From the NCBI RefSeq assembly GCF_020520285.1, contig NZ_CP084742.1, positions 1,426,001-1,490,000 of the forward strand: a DNA stretch of 64,000 nt, given 5' to 3'. Both the position numbers and the translations under genes were made by a program. The DNA comes from Pseudomonas sp. L5B5 (GTDB lineage: Bacteria > Pseudomonadota > Gammaproteobacteria > Pseudomonadales > Pseudomonadaceae). The first letter of the stretch is position 1, and each line of letters starts with the position of its first letter. Of the stretch, positions 1-7,993 are shown piece after piece. Below the pieces are notes generated by a model. It did not search any database, was not told where the DNA came from, and saw nothing but the letters and a program-made list of their open reading frames with translations.

Positions 1-120
1 GTGATCGACCAGGGCCTGCAAGCCACGGATCAAGTCATCGACAACCCGCCGGACGCCCTGCGCGAAGGTGACCTGGTGCAACTGGCGGACGCAGGAGGTG
101 AGCATGCGCCCAAGGCTTAA
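1..120 (+). CDS. RND efflux periplasmic adaptor, C-terminal end (partial)
   Basis: Only the last 39 residues are inside the window, reading in frame from base 1 to a TAA at 118-120. The pattern GLQATDQVIDNPPDALREGD resembles the C-terminal membrane-proximal end of HlyD/MFP-type adaptors (typically 'G L..G..VV.NPPD.L.DG..V'). The gene overlaps the start of the outer membrane lipoprotein gene by 17 bases, the usual order adaptor then outer membrane factor. The rest of the adaptor and presumably the RND pump lie upstream, outside the window. The family assignment rests on a short stretch plus context. Confidence 0.6.
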   Translation: MIDQGLQATDQVIDNPPDALREGDLVQLADAGGEHAPKA

Positions 121-1522
121 GCCCCTCGCCGCCCTGCTGTTGCTGGCCCTGCACGGCTGCTCCCTGGCGCCCCATTACCAGGTGCCGCCCATCGAGCTGC
201 CGGCGCAATACCGCGAACAGAGCAGCGATGGCCCCTGGCACCCGGCCGCCCCGCCCCAGGGCCTCGCCGAGCAGTGGTGGCGGCTGTACCAGGACCCGCG
301 TCTGGACGACCTGCAACAGCGCCTGCTCCGGGCCAACCCGGACCTGGCGGCAGCCCTGGCCCACTACGACAGCGCCCAGGCCTACGCCAGCCAACTGCAC
401 GCCGGGCTGTTCCCGCAGATCAGCGCCAGCGCCCAGCCGTTGCGCCAGCGTCAGTCGGACAGCCGGCCCCTGCGCGGCAGCAGCCAACCCTCGGTGTACA
501 ACAGCAACAGCGCCGGTTTTGCCCTGGATTTCGACCTCGACCTCTGGGGGCGCATCCGCAACCAGGCCGCAGCCGGCGATGCCCAGGCCCAAGCCTCCGG
601 GGATGACCTGGCAGCCGCGCGCCTGAGCCTGCAAAAACAGTTGGCGAGCCTGTATGTGCAACTCAATGGCCTGGATGCCCAGAGCCGCATCCTCAGCCAC
701 TCCCTGGAGGATTACGCCCAGGCCCTGCAACTGACCCGCGACCGTTATCAAGGGCAGATCGCCTCGGAACTGGACCTGACCCGGGCCCAGAGCCAACTGG
801 CCAGCGCCGAGGCGGAACTGGACGAAGTGCGGGCCCAGCGCAACCTCACCGAACATGCGATTGGCGAACTGGTGGGCGAACCGGCCAGCCAGTTCAGCCT
901 TGCGCCCTCGGAACAGCTGCTGAGCCTGCCGAGCATTCCCCAACAACTGCCCAGCACCCTGCTGCAACGCCGGCCGGACATCGCCGCGGCGGAACGCCGG
1001 GTGTACGCCGCCAATGCCGGCATCGGTGTGGCCCGCGCGGCCTGGTATCCGGATTTCAGCCTGACCGGGATGCTCGGTGGCCAGACCCAGGGCGTGGGTA
1101 ATCTGCTGGCGGCGGGCAATCGCTACTGGGCCTTGGGCCCCCTGATGAACCTGCCGATTTTTGATGGCGGGCGGCTGAGCGCCAATGAGCGCCAGGCCCA
1201 CGCCGAGTTCGAAGAGGCCGCCGCCCATTACCGTGGGCAAGTGCTGCGAGCGGTGCGGGAGGTGGAGGACAACTTGGGGCAACTGCGGGATTTGCGCCAG
1301 GAAGCGCTGGACCAACAAGCGGCGGTGAATGCGGCGCAGCACACCCAGACCTTGGCCATGAATAGCTATCAGGCGGGTGCCGTCAGCTACCTGGATGTGG
1401 TGACTGCGCAGACCGCAGCCTTGCAGGCGCAGCGGGGGTTGCAGGCACTGCAGACGAGGCAGTTGCAGGCGAGCGTGGGGTTGGTGGTGGCGTTGGGTGG
1501 GGGGTGGAAAGGTGGGGCTTGA
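104..1522 (+). CDS. RND efflux outer membrane lipoprotein, NodT/OprM family
   Basis: 472 residues from the ATG at 104. It has a lipoprotein signal with lipobox ALHGC (Cys19), followed by the family-typical SLAPHYQVP. It carries two TolC/OEP repeats: 'EQWWRLYQDPRLDDL' near residue 65 and long helical stretches with 'RRPDIAAAERRVYAANAGIGVARAAWYPDFSLTG' in the second half. The protein would form the trimeric outer-membrane exit duct of a tripartite efflux pump. It overlaps the preceding adaptor gene, so both are translated together. An upstream in-frame ATG at 68 would bury the signal peptide and is rejected. The stop lies only 10 bases from the IS5-type transposase remnant, so insertion stopped right at the edge of the gene. 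The substrate of the pump cannot be told from this sequence. Confidence 0.93.
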   Translation: MRPRLKPLAALLLLALHGCSLAPHYQVPPIELPAQYREQSSDGPWHPAAPPQGLAEQWWRLYQDPRLDDLQQRLLRANPDLAAALAHYDSAQAYASQLHAGLFPQISASAQPLRQRQSDSRPLRGSSQPSVYNSNSAGFALDFDLDLWGRIRNQAAAGDAQAQASGDDLAAARLSLQKQLASLYVQLNGLDAQSRILSHSLEDYAQALQLTRDRYQGQIASELDLTRAQSQLASAEAELDEVRAQRNLTEHAIGELVGEPASQFSLAPSEQLLSLPSIPQQLPSTLLQRRPDIAAAERRVYAANAGIGVARAAWYPDFSLTGMLGGQTQGVGNLLAAGNRYWALGPLMNLPIFDGGRLSANERQAHAEFEEAAAHYRGQVLRAVREVEDNLGQLRDLRQEALDQQAAVNAAQHTQTLAMNSYQAGAVSYLDVVTAQTAALQAQRGLQALQTRQLQASVGLVVALGGGWKGGA

Positions 1523-1532
1523 AACCTGAAGC

Positions 1533-1664
1533 ATAATCGCCTGGCAGGTCTCTCCAAGGTGCCCCGGTGCGCAAAATCCAGAATACGGTGCTGATGAATA
1601 GCCAATTGTCCTTTGCTCGTCCTCCCCAGATGCCTTCGCGGCCGGCTAAATGAGGTTTCAGCAA
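1533..1664 (-). pseudogene. IS5-family transposase N-terminal remnant
   Basis: Reading leftward, the frame contains GGRAKDNWLFISTVFWILRT followed by [11 protein letters not shown]. This is the hallmark N-terminal segment of IS5-family transposases (usual form '[23 protein letters not shown]'). The match ends abruptly next to the stop of the efflux lipoprotein gene, and no catalytic DDE region follows, so this is a dead 5' fragment of about 44 codons. It overlaps the repeat copy at 1647-1783, which would be the IS end upstream of the transposase start. Confidence 0.75.
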
Positions 1665-1783
1665 ACTCCATACATTGTCGGAGATATCGTGGCGCCGATG
1701 GGTTGCAAGGGCATGACGCGCTGGCCGTCTAACTAGGAAGACCGATTATCAATTTTTTGAGTCTTGTGACGACCTATCTAGAC
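1647..1783. repeat. IS5-type left-end repeat, copy 1
   Basis: About 137 bases starting TAAATGAGGTTTCAGC and ending near TATCTAGAC recur, roughly 80 percent identical by eye and in the same orientation, at 2457-2597. Both copies contain the block CGCTGGCCGTCTAACTAG. Copy 1 continues into the transposase remnant, so the repeat is probably the 5' end (terminal repeat plus promoter) of one IS. The two copies bracket the VOC gene. Confidence 0.75.
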
Positions 1784-2007
1784 GGCTGACGCGACAACTA
1801 CCTTGAAAAACACCGGAACAGGAAACGCACTTAAGCCAAGCCGGCTTAGCGTAGGACTTCCCCAAACTCTGCGGCCTGCCCTTGTTGTGCGTATCGATCG
1901 ATCCTGACAGAAGCTGTCACTGCCCTGCGCCATAATGACTGCAATGAACAGCTTCAACATGCTAATCATGAGTACTAAATCCTGTTACAAACATGAGATA
2001 TTAAATT

Positions 2008-2376
2008 ATGAGAGTTAACTACTGCGTCCTAGGCACAAACAACATGGCGACTGCAATTGAGTTCTACAATGCACTCTTTGAAAAAACAGAACTCAAGCAC
2101 TTGATATCAACAGACAGAATGACTTACTGGCAAAGTAACAATTTTTCATTTGCCCTAGCCACTCCCTTTGATAAGGAGCCTGCAACAAATGGAAATGGCA
2201 CGATGATTGGTTTTAATGTTGACTCTGTAGAAAAAGTAAAAAGACTTCATGAAAAGGCGATTGAATTGGGCGGTACCTGCGAGGGTAAACCCGGCCAACG
2301 GGGGCCCTACTTTTCAGCGTATGCGAGAGATTTGGATAAAAACAAACTGTGTTTTTCTGCCGAGATGCCTGTTTAA
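2008..2376 (+). CDS. VOC-superfamily (glyoxalase/bleomycin-resistance-like) protein
   Basis: 122 residues with the pattern of a single VOC fold: beta-alpha start 'MRVNYCVLGTNNMATAIEFYNALF', then a second beta-alpha-beta half 'IGFNVDSVEKVKRLHEKAIELGG' and 'YARDLDKNKLCF', close to the family's DPDGN-like metal-site strand. Such proteins include small dioxygenases, isomerases and drug-binding proteins; no substrate can be named. The gene is clearly AT-richer than its neighbours and is bracketed by two direct copies of an IS5-type end, which suggests acquisition by transfer. The ribosome binding site is weak. No operon partner is present. Confidence 0.8.
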   Translation: MRVNYCVLGTNNMATAIEFYNALFEKTELKHLISTDRMTYWQSNNFSFALATPFDKEPATNGNGTMIGFNVDSVEKVKRLHEKAIELGGTCEGKPGQRGPYFSAYARDLDKNKLCFSAEMPV

Positions 2377-2456
2377 TCTCATTCCCACAAGGCAATACAA
2401 ATATCTGAGCAGAAGTATTGTTTCACCATCAGTTCCTCTGACGGTGAACAGATGGG

Positions 2457-2597
2457 TAAATGAGGTTTCAGCGAGCTCCATAAACTGTCGTAAATATCGT
2501 GACGCCGATGACGTCGCAAGAGCCACGACACGCTGGCCGTCTAACTAGAAAGATCAATCATCAATGTTTTTTAGTCTGCGCCGACACTCTCTAGTCT
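2457..2597. repeat. IS5-type left-end repeat, copy 2
   Basis: Second copy of the sequence at 1647-1783, in direct orientation. It shares TAAATGAGGTTTCAGC, CGCTGGCCGTCTAACTAG and the TCTAG near its right end. In this copy the sequence leftward does not continue into a recognisable transposase frame, so only the IS end survives. Confidence 0.7.
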
Positions 2598-2639
2598 ATT
2601 TTAAGGGGTGATATAGAGGTCGTTAGGGAGGTTCGGAAT

Positions 2640-3500
2640 ACATATCCGTTATTGCGTTTCGCTTTTACCGCGGTGGTGTACATATCCGTTGCTGCGGGTG
2701 TGGCCGCTGGCGGTTCCGCCCTTACGGCGAGCTTCGAGTACATATCCATTGCTGCGGTTATGGCCGCTGGCGGTTTCGCCCTTACGGCGAGTTCTGAGTA
2801 CATATCCATTGCTGCGGTTATGGTCACTGGCGGTTCCGCTCTTACAGCGGCTCACTTTTGTCAGTCGCCCGGAGTGCCGGCCCAGCCAAAAGTAAGCAAA
2901 AAGTCTTGCCCCTCCACTCGGTGCCTCGCTAAGGCTCGGCATGCCCTCACTCCGGCCATCGTGGTTAACGGGGCCTGGGAGATCAAAATCAAAAGCCAGA
3001 ACCAAAGCCAGAGCAAACGGCGGCCTTGCGGCCTGGCCCTCTCTGCGTAGGAGCTGGCTTGCCAGCGAAGGCGTCCGCCAGGGCGATGCATGCCTTACGG
3101 GCCTCTTCGCCGGTAAGCCGACTCCTACGGAAGCGCGTACAACGCGCTTGGGCTTTTGATCTTGCTTTTGCTCTTGATCTTCCTGCCCCTTCAGGAGGCC
3201 GAGTGCAGGCGTTGCGCAGGGGGCAGCTCGGCATGGATGCCGAGCTAGCCGCCCCAGGCCATGGATGGCCTGTGGCGGCGTGCCCCCGGAGCAATGCCGG
3301 AGCGAGGGCACGCCGAGCCTAGGCGAGGCGCCGGATGCGGGGGCAGAGAGCCTTTGGTTACTTTGGGCTCCATCCAAAGTGACCCGCTGTAAGAGCGGAA
3401 CCGTAAGTGGCCACACCCGCAGCAACGGATATGTACCCAAAACTCGCCGTAAGGGCGAAACCGCCAGCGGCCACACCCGCAGCAATGGATATGTACCCCA
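2640..3500. repeat. Nested inverted-repeat element with 60-bp tandem repeat arms
   Basis: No gene was recognised in this stretch. The left arm has about three and a half copies of a 60-base unit beginning TACATATCC(A/G)TTGCTGCGG at about 2640, 2679, 2739 and 2799, each with GGCGGTT(C/T)CGCCCTTACGGCGAG. The right arm (about 3380-3495) has the same unit in inverted orientation: CTCGCC.. becomes AACTCGCCGTAAGGGCGAAA and CGCAGCAATGGATATGTACC. Inside these arms lies a second inverted pair, GCCTCGCTAAGGCTCGGCAT at about 2925 against GCCGAGCCTAGGCGAGGC at about 3313. Inside that are AAAGCC/GGCTTTTG tracts and at the centre a REP-like pair at about 3049-3130 (GTAGGAGCTGGCTTGCCAGC and GCCGGTAAGCCGACTCCTAC). 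The whole stretch folds back on itself at several nested levels. Confidence 0.75.
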
Positions 3501-3690
3501 TCAAAACCAGCCACCAGACAGTCGACACAACCACTCAAACATCACCTTCAATCCCCGATTGCACCGCCCTGGCATCCCCCCTATAGTCCGCCCCTCGCAG
3601 CAAAATCCGCGAGCGACCTTGGCCGGTCGAATATAGGAACGCATCCACTTTCAAACATCCTCGCCATCGCTTTTGTACCAGCGATCAAAG

Positions 3691-3790
3691 GTTGATGACG
3701 GTGGTGCGCGGGACACCCCAGGGTGTGCTGCTGCCCTATCCCCGGCCAGCCTGCTCGCGCACCACTGCCCCAGCCCACTCGGTCGGCAAC
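3691..3790 (+). ncRNA. Structured RNA leader candidate upstream of the 3826 gene
   Basis: Three nested helices can be drawn by eye. The outer one pairs GTTGATGAC (3691-3699) with GTCGGCAAC (3782-3790), with one mismatch and one wobble. The middle one pairs GTGGTGCGCG (3701-3710) with CGCGCACCAC (3756-3765), perfect over 10 bp. The inner hairpin pairs ACACC (3713-3717) with GGTGT (3722-3726). The structure ends 36 bases before the start codon of the small protein gene at 3826. The sequence suggests a cis-acting RNA or a structured 5' UTR; I do not recognise it as a named riboswitch. Confidence 0.45.
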
Positions 3791-3825
3791 AAAGGCGATT
3801 GCTCTAGTAAGCAGGAGCCATACCT

Positions 3826-4098
3826 ATGACTGATCATCACCTCCCCCGCTACACCCCCATCGACACCCACGACACCGAACACCCGGTGTTCTACCTCGAC
3901 GCCCAAGCCCCCTTGAGCGACCTGGCCAGCAGCGCCGCCCACCGTTTCACCGTAGTGCGCGACCTGATGGACAGCCTGTCCAGCCTGGAGCTGAAAGACA
4001 TCAGCGATTGCGATCTGACCCGCATCACCCGTGGCGTGCACCTGCTGACACGAGAAGGCTGCGCCGTGCTGGAAGTGATTCAGTGGCGGGTGGCGTAG
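3826..4098 (+). CDS. Small Pseudomonas protein of unknown function (DUF3077/DUF6124-like)
   Basis: 90 residues with a good AGGAG site eight bases before the ATG. It is acidic and soluble with no signal or membrane segment. The C-terminal two thirds look helical (DLASSAAHRFTVVRDLMDSL, then DLTRITRGVHLLTREGCAVLEVI). The style resembles the short, abundant Pseudomonas DUF3077/DUF6124-type proteins, but this is an impression and not a motif match. It stands alone between the structured leader and a REP pair. Function unknown. Confidence 0.7.
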   Translation: MTDHHLPRYTPIDTHDTEHPVFYLDAQAPLSDLASSAAHRFTVVRDLMDSLSSLELKDISDCDLTRITRGVHLLTREGCAVLEVIQWRVA

Positions 4099-4117
4099 GA
4101 ACCTTGTTCGCGGACCT

Positions 4118-4230
4118 GTGGCGAGGGAGCTTGCTCCCGTTTGAGCCTCAACCCCATGCCAGCTAATGCACCGCGTACATCAGGGTTTGGGGCCGCTGCG
4201 CAGCCCAGCGGGAGCAAGCTCCCTCGCCAC
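4118..4230. repeat. REP pair (BIME), 22-bp perfect inverted repeat
   Basis: GTGGCGAGGGAGCTTGCTCC at 4118 and its exact reverse complement ending at 4230 (22 bp each) face one another across about 70 bases. This is a typical Pseudomonas REP doublet in the gap after the 3826 gene. Confidence 0.85.
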
Positions 4231-4255
4231 GAAAAGCAACCAGCAACTGGGGCTT

Positions 4256-4289
4256 AAGCTGCAAGCTCCTAGCTTGTGGCTTGCAGCTT
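4256..4289 (-). terminator. Hairpin directly after msrA
   Basis: AAGCTGCAAGC (4256-4266) and GCTTGCAGCTT (4279-4289) form an 11-bp perfect stem with a 12-base loop, starting at the base after the msrA stop on the minus strand. No U-tract follows, so it may stabilise the 3' end or be a dispersed repeat rather than a classical terminator. Confidence 0.4.
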
Positions 4290-4754
4290 CTAGATGTGGC
4301 AAGTGCTCAGGCCGTTCTTTTCCAGGTAACGCTGGTGTTCCTCATCTGCCAGTTCAAAGCGGCCCAGGGGCACGACCACCGTGGCTACGGGTTTGTTGAG
4401 GCCTCCGGAGTCTTGCAGGGCGGTTTTGGCCGCCCTCGCCTGTTCGGCCTGCACGGCGTTGGTGTGGAAGATCGCCGAGCGATATTTCACCCCGCCATGC
4501 TCGCCCTGGCGATCCACCGAGGTGGGATCGTGCAGGCCCCAGAAGTGCTCGATCAGGCGGGTATAAGCCAGCACCTGCGGATCGAAATCCACCTGTACCA
4601 CTTCTATCTGCAAGGCTTCGTCGGCCGCTTCCACGGCGTAGCCGACGCGGCTGTCCACTACTCCAGGCAGGGCCCGGAACGCAGCTTCCGCGCCCCAGAA
4701 GCAGCCGGCGCCAAAGGTCGCCTGTTCGATGCTGTTCAATACTTCCCCACTCAT
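4290..4754 (-). CDS. msrA: Peptide-methionine (S)-S-oxide reductase MsrA
   Basis: 154 residues, a short MsrA without N-terminal extension. The active-site motif GAGCFWGAE is at residues 15-23, with the nucleophilic Cys18. It also has the family stretches 'FWGLHDPTSVDRQGEHGG', YRSAIF and a late EEHQRYL. A C-terminal Cys152 (STCHI) is a plausible resolving or recycling cysteine. The enzyme reduces methionine-S-sulfoxide using thioredoxin. Its start codon overlaps the stop of the upstream binding-protein gene (ATGA), so it is translationally coupled to the ABC transport operon. This coupling suggests a link with sulfur compounds or oxidative stress. No signal peptide, so cytoplasmic. Confidence 0.95.
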   Translation of the reverse strand: MSGEVLNSIEQATFGAGCFWGAEAAFRALPGVVDSRVGYAVEAADEALQIEVVQVDFDPQVLAYTRLIEHFWGLHDPTSVDRQGEHGGVKYRSAIFHTNAVQAEQARAAKTALQDSGGLNKPVATVVVPLGRFELADEEHQRYLEKNGLSTCHI

Positions 4755-5806
4755 TGCGCCACTCCCACTTTTTCACCGCTGGCGCCCAACCAGCCATCAA
4801 CGACCTGCGGATGCGCCGCCACCCATTCCTTGGCCGCCTGCGCCGCCGGTTGCTGTTGCTTTTCAATCTTGAGGATCAGGTCGTTCAGGGCCTGAGGCTC
4901 GATGCTGAAGTTTTCCAGGAACGCGGCAATTCGCGGTGCGCGTTTTTGCAGGGCGCTGGACGCCAGGACATAGACCCGGGCATCGGGGTAGGCGCAGGTG
5001 ATCTTGCTCTTGCTCAGCCAGTCGGCATCCACCGTCGGGCTAATGAATTTCCAGCAGCCATCGGCCTTGTACAGCGGGTCGTCCTTCTTGTTGTCCTGGG
5101 CATAGCCGTCGAACGCCGGTTCATCCAGGCGGCGCAGGTCGAAGGCGGAGAAGATCCAGTCCGGGGTGTAGGCGTAGAACACCACGCCGCGCTGGGCCTT
5201 GTAGGCCGCGGCGAGCTTGGCGTAGGTCACCGAGGCTTCGGTGGACACCGATTCGAATTGGTCGGCAAAGCCGAAGTCCTTGGCCTTGATCTCGCCGATG
5301 TAGGTCGACTCCCAGCCCGCCGGGCCCACCAGCAGTTGCGCCTTGCCGCCGCCCAGGGGTTCGAAGAGTTTCGCCACTTCGGGCTTTTGCAGGTCGTAGA
5401 CCGACTTCACGCCGTATTTATCTTGCAGGTAACCGGGAATGTAGAAGCCCTGCACCCCCAGGTACGGCTGCTTGTTGGGCACCAGCGAGCGGGTGCCGCC
5501 GGTGACGTATTTGGCCCAGGCGGCGGACTGGTTGGGCAGCCAGATATCGGTCAGCACGTCCACCGAGCCGTCGCCCTTGGCAGCGGCGGCAAACAGCACC
5601 GGCACGTCGCCGGCCAGGTAGGAAACGTCGCCGTCGAGGCGGCTCTTGATCACTTCGCCAAGGATGTTCTGGATGGCGATTGCGCCGGTCCAGTTCTGCT
5701 CGCCGATGACGATCTTGTCCTTGGCCAGCACCGGCAGGGACAAACCCAACAGCAGCGCGGCGGCGCCAAGGGTACGGGTAAACGACTTGTTCAAGGGACA
5801 CCTCAT
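4751..5806 (-). CDS. ABC transporter substrate-binding protein, ProX/OpuAC type
   Basis: 351 residues with a signal peptide ending about residue 28 (LPVLA-KDK). The mature protein starts KIVIGEQNWTGAIAIQNILG, the usual beginning of OpuAC/ProX glycine-betaine-type binding domains, and continues with 'VDVLTDIWLPNQ' and several conserved Trp/Tyr residues of the quaternary-amine binding cage style. Its ATG overlaps the stop of the fused ATPase-permease gene (ATGA). A TTG four codons further in, preceded by GAGG, is an alternative start. The ligand is probably a quaternary amine or related osmolyte, inferred from family only. It is the second binding protein in this operon; the first (7994-8962) is of the SsuA type. 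Confidence 0.85.
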   Translation of the reverse strand: MRCPLNKSFTRTLGAAALLLGLSLPVLAKDKIVIGEQNWTGAIAIQNILGEVIKSRLDGDVSYLAGDVPVLFAAAAKGDGSVDVLTDIWLPNQSAAWAKYVTGGTRSLVPNKQPYLGVQGFYIPGYLQDKYGVKSVYDLQKPEVAKLFEPLGGGKAQLLVGPAGWESTYIGEIKAKDFGFADQFESVSTEASVTYAKLAAAYKAQRGVVFYAYTPDWIFSAFDLRRLDEPAFDGYAQDNKKDDPLYKADGCWKFISPTVDADWLSKSKITCAYPDARVYVLASSALQKRAPRIAAFLENFSIEPQALNDLILKIEKQQQPAAQAAKEWVAAHPQVVDGWLGASGEKVGVAQ

Positions 5807-7878
5807 GCTTGATGCAATGTGCGATCCCGCTGGCGCAGGGTCGCTTGAATGATGCGGTCGGGAATCAACGCGCAGAACACGATCGCGGCGCCGGCCAGCA
5901 TGCCCTCGCCGCCCTTGATGTTGCGCAGCGCGGTCATCACGTCGTAGCCCAGGCCGCCGGCGCCGATCAGCGCCGCCACCACCACCATCGACAGGCTCAT
6001 CACCAGGGTCTGGTTGATCCCCAGCAGCAAGGAACCCGCAGCCAGGGGCAGCTCGACCTTGGTCAGGATCTGCCAGGGCGTGGCGCCGTGGGCCAGGGCC
6101 GCTTCGACGGCGGTCTTGGGCACTTCCCGGATCCCCAGGGCGGTGAGGCGGATCATCGGCGCCAGGGCGAAGATCACCGTGGCGATCACCGCCGGGGTCT
6201 TGCCCACCGAGAAGAACGCCACCGCCGGGATCAGGTACACGAAGGTCGGCAGGGTCTGCATCACGTCCAGCAAGGGGGTGATCAGGCGCCGGGCCAGGGC
6301 GCGCTTGGCCAGGAGGATGCCGGCGGGCACGCCAATCAGCAGCGAGATCAGCACCGAGGAACCCACCAGGGCCAGGGTGGCGATGGTCCGTTCCCAGAAG
6401 CCGAACAGGCCGATGTAGAGCAAGGCGACGGCGCTGGTCAGGGCCAGGGCGACGCCGGCGCTGCGCCAGGCCAGCAGCACCAGGGCCAGGGCCGGCACCG
6501 GCCAGGGCAGCCAGCCCAGCAGGCTTTCAATGCTTTCGATCACCGTGCGCACGGCGACTATCACGCCGACGAAGGTGCTTTCAAAGGTGACCTGGGACCA
6601 GCCGATCAACTGGTCGATGGCAGCGGCGGTGCCCAGCAGCACTTGGCGGTCGGCGGGAAACTGCAGCCAGGGGCCAGAGGCATCGGCGACCAGAACCCGC
6701 CACAGCACCAGGGCCTGGCACAGCAGCAATACCAGCCACGGCAGGCGCCAGTCGGAACGGCCCTGGCGGCCAGGACGCCGGGCCAAAGTCAGGCTCAACA
6801 GGCGGCTGGGCAGCAGGCCGGTCAGCGCCAACGCGCCCCAGGCAAGACTGGCCGTGGCCAACCCCCGACCCAGGGCCGCGGCGGCGCCCAGCTCCAGGGC
6901 GAACGCCAGCCAGTACAGGCCACCACGACCGCTGGCCGCCAGGGCCGCCGGCCCCAGCAGCAGGGCCTGGGCAAGGGACAACCCAGGGCTGGCCGGAGCC
7001 GGCGCTATCACGGGCTTGACCGGGGTCGGCAAGACCGTCACCGGCGTGTCGCTGCGGGCTCCGTGGTCCTGGAAGAAGTCCGCCACTTCGGCATCCGCCG
7101 GTTGCTCCAGCAGCTCGCTGGGGGTGCCCAGCTGGATCAGTTGGCCGTGGCGCAGCACGGCGATGCGGTCCGCCAGGCGCAAGGCTTCTGCCGGGTCGTG
7201 GGTCACCAGCAAGGTGGTGATACCACGCTCGCGCACCACCTGCAGAAAGTGGCTTTGCAGGTCGCGGCGAATGGTCGGGTCCAGGGCACTGAAGGGTTCG
7301 TCCATCAGCAGGATGTCCGGTTCGCTGACCAGGGCCCGGGCCAGCCCGACCCGCTGCTGCATGCCCCCGGACAGTTCGTGGGGATAGTGCTCGCCCCAGC
7401 CTTCCAGGCCCATGGCTTGCAGTTGCACGTCGGCCGCAGCGTGGCGCAGGGCCTCGGGCTCGCCGCGCAATTCCAGGGGCAAGGCCACGTTGTCGCGCAC
7501 GCTGCGATGGGGCAACAGGCCAAAATGCTGGAACACCATGCCGATGCGCCGGGAACGCAGGGTGCGCAGTTCCTGGGCCGAGAGCTGGCTGATGGCTGCG
7601 CCGTCGATCAACACCTCGCCGCTGCTGGGCTCGATCAGCCGGTTGATATGGCGCAGCAAGGTCGATTTACCGCTGCCGGAGGTGCCCATCAGGCACAGCA
7701 CTTCGCCACGGCGGACCTTGAGGCTGACCTGCTCAACCGCAGGCGGAGCAGTCTGGCCACGGCGGCGGCCGTAGTGCTTGGTCAGGTTGCGCAACTCCAG
7801 CACCACCTCGGGGGTTTGCGCGGGCGGGCTGGACGAGGCTGGGACGGCAAAGGCCTCTTGGGGTTGAACGGCAGACAC
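5803..7878 (-). CDS. Fused ABC transporter ATPase-permease (ProV-ProW type)
   Basis: 691 residues from a GTG at 7878, preceded by AGGAG five bases away; an in-frame ATG at 7926 lacks such a site. Residues about 25-265 are an ABC ATPase: Walker A GTSGSGKST (65-73), signature LSGGMQQRV (about 169-177), Walker B LLMDEP (190-195), switch His in LLVTHDPAEAL. It ends without the CBS domains usual for ProV/OpuAA. A Pro/Ala linker follows, then a C-terminal permease with multiple membrane spans and a BPD_transp domain ('VEAALAHGATPWQILTKVELP', the EAA loop). One polypeptide thus carries pump and channel and would dimerise at the inner membrane. It sits between an SsuA-like and a ProX-like binding protein gene in the same orientation. 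Confidence 0.9.
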   Translation of the reverse strand: MSAVQPQEAFAVPASSSPPAQTPEVVLELRNLTKHYGRRRGQTAPPAVEQVSLKVRRGEVLCLMGTSGSGKSTLLRHINRLIEPSSGEVLIDGAAISQLSAQELRTLRSRRIGMVFQHFGLLPHRSVRDNVALPLELRGEPEALRHAAADVQLQAMGLEGWGEHYPHELSGGMQQRVGLARALVSEPDILLMDEPFSALDPTIRRDLQSHFLQVVRERGITTLLVTHDPAEALRLADRIAVLRHGQLIQLGTPSELLEQPADAEVADFFQDHGARSDTPVTVLPTPVKPVIAPAPASPGLSLAQALLLGPAALAASGRGGLYWLAFALELGAAAALGRGLATASLAWGALALTGLLPSRLLSLTLARRPGRQGRSDWRLPWLVLLLCQALVLWRVLVADASGPWLQFPADRQVLLGTAAAIDQLIGWSQVTFESTFVGVIVAVRTVIESIESLLGWLPWPVPALALVLLAWRSAGVALALTSAVALLYIGLFGFWERTIATLALVGSSVLISLLIGVPAGILLAKRALARRLITPLLDVMQTLPTFVYLIPAVAFFSVGKTPAVIATVIFALAPMIRLTALGIREVPKTAVEAALAHGATPWQILTKVELPLAAGSLLLGINQTLVMSLSMVVVAALIGAGGLGYDVMTALRNIKGGEGMLAGAAIVFCALIPDRIIQATLRQRDRTLHQA

Positions 7879-7945
7879 GGGAACTCCTGACGCCAGGCGC
7901 GGGATGGCGTAGCCGGCGGTGAACAAGAAAGAATGGGGTGATCTG

Positions 7946-7970
7946 TTCGCCGGGCAAGCCGGCGCCTACA
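7946..7970. repeat. Single REP element
   Basis: TTCGCCGGGCAAGCCGGCGC followed by CTACA matches the common Pseudomonas REP form and lies in the 115-base gap between the SsuA-like gene and the fused ABC gene. It may attenuate or protect the operon mRNA at this point. Confidence 0.7.
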
Positions 7971-7993
7971 GGCGAAAGCGACCTAACGGCCCA

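Noticed and set aside
2652..3485. Short coding frames within the nested repeat element
   Set aside because: They exist on both strands, repeat with the 60-bp unit and change with each imperfect copy; no ribosome binding site or family pattern.
2640..3500. CRISPR array
   Set aside because: The 60-bp units are imperfect tandem repeats without unique spacers, reappear inverted on the other side, and have no cas genes near.
5809..7890. 693-codon plus-strand frame across the fused ABC gene
   Set aside because: Gln/Gly/His-rich shadow typical of the reverse strand of high-GC genes; the minus strand has Walker and signature motifs.
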